DNA from: Dactylellina haptotyla
Taxonomy: Eukaryota > Ascomycota > Orbiliomycetes > Orbiliales > Orbiliaceae
NCBI GenBank assembly: GCA_031310005.1
Contig: CM062381.1
Location: 620,001-684,000 of the forward strand
Reading direction: 5' to 3'
DNA length: 64,000 nt
The notes beneath the pieces were generated by a model. That model was not told the origin of the DNA. It searched no databases and saw only the letters and a list, made by a program, of their open reading frames with translations. Shown here piece by piece: positions 57,701 through 64,000 of the stretch (the stretch's first letter is position 1; each line of letters begins with the position of its first letter). Position numbers and translations under genes: made by a program.

Positions 57701-58128
57701 GTACTGTTTACGTTTCTCGTCAAATTGTATTCTGTCGCGTTGTATGCGGCTTTCCGTGAACCGGTTACTACGCATTGTCCCTCAAACCAGCGGACACTTA
57801 GTTTCGCATATAGACGAGGAGGGTCGATAAACGCTTCGTGGTCTATAGACGGTCCACGGTACAAGGGTTAAGGATTTTAATTTTCTCTTGAGACTTTCCT
57901 GAATCCGTCCCCGCGGCCCATGCTCTTCTCTGTTTGGATATCTGGTGTGGTGGAGCAAGAGCTGGTTTGATATATTAATTCTTCAGTATAGGGTCAATAT
58001 GGCCATCATTTCCACTGCATAAGGCCAGTCGCTACTATTTATGTGTTGTCGAGTATCAATAATATGTATCGATCGTATCTTTACTATTATAATCGCAGGG
58101 AAGGGACTCGTAAACTGGTTCGCCCAGC
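51787..58128. other. 6.3-kb gene-poor stretch
   Basis: Repeated reading of both strands gave no recognisable domain, no multi-exon chain and no transposon protein. Base composition is mixed and frames are short. The first 300 bases are likely the promoter and leader of the gene at 51328-51786. Confidence 0.4.
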
Positions 58129-58581
58129 ATGAAAACCAAAATTAGATACATGATTGATAGGAATCTGGCTGAAACACAACCGAATGGCATATCTGTCGAC
58201 GACGACGCAATGTCGCATGTTGATATTTCTCCAGCTCGGATGGACAGTATCTTATTTGATGTTTTCTATTTTTTGAATACTGGTAATCTCAGGCATCATG
58301 ATATCAGACGCGAGCGAATTCGAATAACCGAGGGAGAAAAACTCTCCAAACAGCCGATCCGAGAACCTGATTCACTCATTTCTCTCCATGGTAGTACAAT
58401 ATGCAAGTCCATTACCAAGAAACATAGGATCGCTCTCTCTTGCATCCTTCGAGAAATTCGATACATGAACAGCTCAAACGACTGCATCTCAAAGGACTTA
58501 CTATTCCTGGAGGGGAATAGCGAGATCAACGTCAAAGGCTTGAACTCGGTTTGTCGACCCGAGATTGGTTTGATGCCTTGA
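58129..58581 (+). CDS. Doubtful 150-aa hypothetical frame
   Basis: An ATG-started frame (MKTKIRYMIDRNLAETQPNG) of 150 codons ends at 58581. Composition is near average, with no low complexity and no known domain or signal peptide. It is the longest ATG frame in a 10-kb gene-poor region and could be a lineage-specific gene or chance. Confidence 0.22.
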   Translation: MKTKIRYMIDRNLAETQPNGISVDDDAMSHVDISPARMDSILFDVFYFLNTGNLRHHDIRRERIRITEGEKLSKQPIREPDSLISLHGSTICKSITKKHRIALSCILREIRYMNSSNDCISKDLLFLEGNSEINVKGLNSVCRPEIGLMP

Positions 58582-61500
58582 GGCGCATCCGGCCGCGCAC
58601 ACATTTCTTTCACCAGAAAACCTCTGCTGCTCAGCCACTGGTTCGCCGTCAAAACCAATGACACCCCACGTGTGTCTTCGTCTGTTTGTCTCTCCCAGAG
58701 CACTGGGACCAACGGTACGAGAGCATGGCAGGAACGTGGGATGCACTTTCTCCTTTTGAACAACCATGATATCAATCTGCATTTCAGTTTCAGCAGGATG
58801 AGAGCCCGACATTGGCTCTGACACTTGAAATCTTGGGTTTGCTCAAATTTCATCCCTTCTCGCGACAGTGTTACAGAAAAACATCCCGCGCTGGCGAAGA
58901 CCGCCATTCTGCACGCCCAAGGCAGCCCAGGTACCTAGGTGCATACTCAAAAACGTGCGGCCGCCACCGCCAGATGGCTTGCGAAAAGGCGTTCAAGGGG
59001 GGGGTTTTGATTTCCTGGGACCGAAAACTGAAGCTCCAAGCGTTTGCCCGGCGGCCGCCTCGTGTTTTCACTTTTGCGAATGAGCAAACCTGGGAGCAAC
59101 CATGAAGCTGGAACAAGGGGAAGGGATCAAATCCTACCCTTCATTATAATTTTGTTCCTTCCCTTCCATTTCGCTGTGTCGCCGAAATCGCAGTTAGACA
59201 GAAATGAGCATGGAACATGGCTCAACACATGCAATCTTGCAAAAAACCGCAACCGAAATCGAAAAAGAGATCACGAGCGGGAACAAGGGAAAAACACAAG
59301 GTGTTTGTAAATTCTCGCAAGGGATTATCCGCCCCGACTGCTCCGTCTTTAGGCATCACGCGTCCAAACGGCCTTCGAGAAGCTTGAAGCAGGAAGGGTC
59401 AGTTTTTCCGAAGGGACCTGCATGCACCCACGAGTTTTTGCCTTCCGTATTGTAGCCTGTGCGCCGGCGGACGAGGGTGTTTGCCTCCCATGTCGAATCG
59501 TATCTCGCCAATTTGTTCCTGCAGCAGAAGGTACTGGATACGGGAGTCTTCTAGAAAGACGAACAAAAACCCCTCAGATGTCTTCGGTCCATGTAACACA
59601 TGTAACGTGAACACTACTCTGTTTGGGGTGTTTTTCTAGAAACACCAAGTCCACCAAGCGAATACGAATGGGCTTGCAGCGCCGGCGGACATGGTTGGCC
59701 GACGGTTAGGCAGTCGATTTTATCCAGATGAATACAATTTCCGTTTTTGAATCTAATCTGAGCTTCTTTTTTACCCGCTTGTTCACATGCCGCCCCCGCT
59801 TCCGTGATGCTTTTTGGAGGGAAGATATTATTCTGACACCTGGGCTCCAGGGACGCCCGGAGATACGTCCAAACTGGGGGGACCGCGATAAACTCACGGG
59901 GACGGGCGCCACGGAATGTCTATCAAAATCGCTCAGAGGATTCTTTTGAAACTGTTGTGAGCGGTTCCAACGATCTTGGAATCGTTGAAATTTGAGGAAT
60001 GTAAATCGCGACATTAAGGTGGTCCCAGGAGATTGGAACACGGTCCAAGAGCAGGCGGCTTCTCGGTATCCACAGTATCGTTATGGACGTTCGAGACATT
60101 GTTTCTCATGCTATTTCTTTGAATCCACGAATCGCCTCGTCAGGTCCATTATTGAGATTATCTTAATGCTCATAAAATGGAAACCCACATTCATATCACA
60201 GTTGCGTCGCGTCTTCAGTGTGAACGCTCGTAATTTTCTGTCCGGTTGGGTCCAGCGTAGGGTTGATCCCAGGACCACTCTCCTGGTAAATTGGGCGTTC
60301 ATAGCAGAACTAAGCTGTTTTGCGGTAAGTTTATAACGGTGCCGCTTTGGACTCCGTTCTTGGTGTTTCGGGGAACGTGTTGCCCTTCCAATATAATCCC
60401 TGACGCAAAAGGGTTATGAGTTTTGGGTTCCTCTTTTAGCTCTCCCGGATCCCCGTAAATTGTGAATATGTCAACAAAGGAGTCCTGTCACGGTCTGTGC
60501 ACGATTCACCAAACCGCTGGGACCGGGTTCCGAGAGATTGTATTAATTTCGCCTTTGAATCAAGGAAAATTTGAAGGAAAGGAAGACCTAAAGCGGCAGC
60601 GGTGGCGTCCGAGAGTCCTCTCTGTCTCGCAGACTCCGGGTCACGAAAGATCGTCCGTCAAAGGATTGGGATTTCATTGGGTGGTTACCCATTCTGGTGC
60701 TGGTTCACAGCAAGTCTTCGTCTCCACTCGGAATTCAAGCTTGGATTTTTCCAGTTTCATGATAGCGTATTTTGCTTGAACTTTGTGTGCTCGCGAGCCG
60801 ACTGGTCAGAAGGAAACAGCCCGGGGAGGGGGTGGCTATCAGTGAGGCGTCCTTGATGGCCTTGTGGTTCAGGGTTGGGGATTTTCCGCCGCCTCTTTGC
60901 GACCACTCAAGCCTATCGGTATCGCGATTAAGAATGTCACATGCCATCCCCGTGACGAGTCTCAAGGGTTTTGCTTGAAGTCAAGGATATCACGAACAAT
61001 TCTGGGAGAGACATCATGTGTTTTTTGTTGATTACTTTGCTCGGTCGCATCTGGCATCAACTAACGGAAAATCTTCCCTGTATCGGTCCTTTCAAGTCAA
61101 GATGAATATTTACAGACTTCTCATTGGCTGGTATTGAGAAAAGTTATTCCGGGTGAAAAGAATTTTGCTTGTCAAAAAATGTCTTAATAGTCGTTGTTAT
61201 AGCATTTGATACAAAAAGCTCGGACAAATGATCCGGGGTTCGGATTAATGCACCTGAACTCGTGATCTGGGGTATTGAAGAAAAATTTGCCTCCGGGGCA
61301 TGGTTTATAAAAAATCCTTCGCTCTGCTACGTTACGGTCGTGCTCGAACTGGGGCATTCGGCAGCTACGGTTAATTTTCAGCGTGTCGATATGATGAACA
61401 GCAGCTGCAGCTCAGGGGAGCAATGTGCGATAGCTAAGGGTAGTCCCCGGTAGCTGCTTCTCCAAACCGGGCAGAAGACTTTGGCAAAAGTGGCCGTAGA

Positions 61501-63507
61501 AGGTGGTCTCTGCATCGATGCATCGGTTTAAAAATGTGGAGGCGAAGACAGGGTCTCTGGAAGCAAACCTGGAGCTATCCGTCGATTGATAGCTTCAGAT
61601 CATGCGAGTGTGAATGCACGTATCACTTCGTCCAGGATCACGGACCAAGTCGATGCTAATAATTTGCGGAGAAACCCTCTTGATACTCCAGCTGTCGGTT
61701 AGATGAACGGCTAGCTTCCATTTAGCCGGCGGATATGGGGAATCATGTGCGCAACGAAAAATTTTCCTTTCCCTATATTGTCGCAAGTTTATCCGATGAG
61801 AAAGTGCAAACGGATGCTAGTAATCTATATAGGAATCTGCAAAGGTATAATATACGGGTTGAGTAGCACCGGAGACATTTTGTGGAGTAAAGAGGTAACA
61901 CGAAATGGCGGTGTAGAGATCTGAAGATCGAAGCAGGCGAGTTTGCATAAATCACTCAAGTAAGAGAAACTCTCATTAGCAAGTGAAACTTGAAACATTT
62001 GAATTATTGACCGACGGAGGGCTTGTCCGAGCTTCTTTCAACAGCATTTCTTTCAGGACGATGTCGGAAAATGAGATTGCGAAATTATAAAAAATTTTCC
62101 TGCTGAATTGTCGATAGTAACTTGTTTGGGTTAGCTTCGGAGTCGTTGAGAGGGGTATCGAACTCTGTTTCTCGGGATTGTGATGCCTCGTCACGGAGAA
62201 TCTCTCTTTTGGGCGGTTAAGGTCAATCTAGTACAAAAATGGGTGCTCCGAATTTTGGACGGAGGATGGACACGGCCGGGATCTGAATCTCGGGATGCCA
62301 TGAGGCAGAAGCTCGTCCGACACAATAAGACTGACTCGAGCTATGTACCTCCGAGGTACTTCCCCAGCTAACGGATCGGATCAGCATTTGCGGGGAATTC
62401 CCATGGTTATGTAAGTCAGTAAGCGTGCGGCATCTGCTTGCGTCGCTTATTCACGTTGGCGTGTCCATCGCCCGAGTGTCAAGATCGTTATTTCTTCGGA
62501 GCATCGAGGCGAGGAGCTAGGCGCCCGGAACCGTTACCGGTCCCAACGTCATAGTGCTAGTTGATCGGTAGGGGAATCGAGATCTGATAGAGTGGCTACG
62601 GCCATGGCTTTTATTGCAATATTTCGTTATTTCATATCATGACATGCTATATCAAGATTAAGTATCGATTGTATCTTGATTTCAGAGATTAATATCAACG
62701 CAATCGTGAGACAACCGGAGTGGGACATGCGGGGTATTATTTGAGTGCACATGCGACTTTGGCCGGTAGATGCGTGAGAAAAGACGTCACTATGAAGGTA
62801 TTTAATATGGAGGAATACGAATGGTCACTCTATTGGCCTCGCGAGATGGGTTAACGGCCTGGGATGGTGACGGTAACGTCGTTTCCGCGAGCTGACGTAG
62901 TGTGCCGGGTCAACGGGAAGTGACGCAATGTGTTGCATTTGTCGTTGTCGTGCGTTGTGCCGGGTGTTTGCCCGTGCGTTGTTGCGTTGCTGCGTTGCTG
63001 TCTTGCGTCCTGCGTTGCGGGTTTGACTGGCGCAACACAGCGACTTTTTGGCAGTCACAGCAAATTCTCCTCGTTTCCTTTTCTTTTTCCGATTTTTTCT
63101 TCACCGCAAAAATCTTAAACGAGAAAATCAGGGCGTAGGGCTCGGGCACGAATCGAGGGCAAGATCCATCGCCAACCAACATCCATCCTTCCGCCTCTGC
63201 GCCCGCCGACCAGCAACACTAGTGAGTCGCTTCCTCGCATCGGTCGTCATCCTCGTCGCCGGCGGCATCGTCACCTGACGGCCTTGGTGATGGCAATGGC
63301 TCGCTTCGTCGGCCGTCATTGCCATCCTCCTCAGGTGCGATGGTGCCATTGTCGTCGCTGGTGGTCGCCGTTGATGCTTCTTCTTCCTCCCTCGATCCCG
63401 TGAGGACATATGATATATCGTGTCGTGTCATACTAAACATCTACCATCGTCATGCAGTCTAGATTAGAGTATCGCGTGTTTACCCCATTCGAGGTCAAGG
63501 GCCGTCT
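58582..63507. other. 4.9-kb gene-poor stretch
   Basis: No gene, RNA gene or transposon was recognised. The last 600 bases contain a GCGTTG-rich patch and a pyrimidine-rich leader before the gene that starts at 63508. Confidence 0.4.
62952..63019. repeat. GCGTTG-rich imperfect microsatellite
   Basis: At least five GCGTTG units, interleaved with TTGC/GTTGCT steps, occur between 62952 and 63019. They lie about 500 bases ahead of the gene that runs off the right edge, in its probable promoter. Confidence 0.6.
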
Positions 63508-64000
63508 ATGTTCTCCACCACGATGGAGGCTGCTTCGGCAACTTCACTGTCGGGTATGTCCTATTGCTTCGCAGTATCTCGGCGGTGTGCGGAGTAGATA
63601 TCCGTTGCTGACGATTCATATATGATATTCTCCAGCGGGCCTTTCCCTTGATGCTATGGACCACAGTGATCTCAGCGCCATAGCTGCCTTTAACAAGGCG
63701 CATGATGAATCGCAGATGGCAAGCCAACAGGCCTCTCAACCGGAGAAGCCATTATCAACCAAGACACCTGCTGACAAGGCACCGAAGCCTGAGCCTATGC
63801 ATGTTGACTATACGCCGTCCACTCCAGTGAAAGTGGCTGCACCTGCACCTGCACCTGCTGCTACTCCTACTGTACCTGCTACTGCCTCTGTTCCGCGGAC
63901 TCCTGTTCATCCCTCTGCAGCTCCTGCAGCTCCCGCTGCTACTCCGTCGTCGATCGCTACTGCTTCGACGGCTGGTGTCAAGAGACCCGCTGAGGTTCCT
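63508..64000 (+). CDS. Pro/Ala/Thr-rich protein, N-terminal part (runs off window)
   Basis: Exon 1 is 63508-63553 and exon 2 begins at 63636 after an 82-nt intron (GTATGT donor, GCTGAC branch-like, CTCCAG acceptor). The joined start reads MFSTTMEAASATSLSAGLSL then DAMDHSDLSAIAAFNKAHDE. It continues through a Lys/Pro-rich part (KTPADKAPKPEPMHVDYTPS) into Ala/Pro/Thr repeats and GVKRPAEVP, still open at base 64000. The low-complexity linker followed by KRPAE resembles the N termini of some nuclear chromatin proteins, for example bromodomain proteins, but no domain is in view, so the product is unknown. A second in-frame ATG at 63523 could be the start. Confidence 0.68.

Overview
The window looks like nuclear DNA of a filamentous ascomycete (Pezizomycotina; Leotiomycetes is a guess, not proven). 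Genes have short introns (56-125 nt, one of 324 nt) with GTAAGT-like donors and CTAAC/CTGAC-type branch sequences. The recognisable proteins are typical of such fungi: an AA9 lytic polysaccharide monooxygenase, a fungal App1-type phosphatase, a HAD-fused terpene cyclase, an RNase P/MRP Snm1-like subunit and a mitochondrial PDH kinase-family protein. Exon coordinates were worked out by eye from splice signals and reading-frame continuity.

Layout. 1-21 kb is ordinary gene space: PLAC8 protein (-, runs off the left edge), App1 phosphatidate phosphatase (-), HAD/DxDTT terpene cyclase (+), an unknown 314-aa protein (+), FMN-dependent 2-hydroxyacid oxidase (-), aldehyde dehydrogenase (-), Snm1-like protein (-) and an unknown 343-aa protein (+). 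21-34 kb is gene-poor and holds one clear gene, an intact six-exon AA9 LPMO. A conserved fungal gp1-annotated protein (+) lies at 34.0-35.6 kb. 36-44.6 kb is an accessory region with a possible effector-like ORF, the decayed C-terminal half of a GH78 alpha-L-rhamnosidase, an intact arginine kinase gene (-) and orphan protein-like blocks. A PDH/BCKDH kinase-family gene (-) sits at 44.8-46.6 kb. 47-63.4 kb is another near-desert with one small disordered protein. The 5' end of a Pro/Ala-rich protein (+) enters at 63.5 kb and runs off the right edge.

The most surprising object is the arginine kinase at 41.1-42.4 kb. Phosphagen kinases are a hallmark of animals and some protists and bacteria, and are not part of the usual ascomycete gene set. 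This copy has a fungal-size intron and keeps every substrate and catalytic residue I can check. Second is the terpene cyclase, whose family initiates drimane-type cyclisation; its HAD domain lacks the usual second aspartate. The oxidase and dehydrogenase downstream could in principle act on its products, but no P450, transporter or regulator is visible nearby, so a cluster is only a possibility. No virus-like element, rRNA, tRNA or CRISPR array was recognised.
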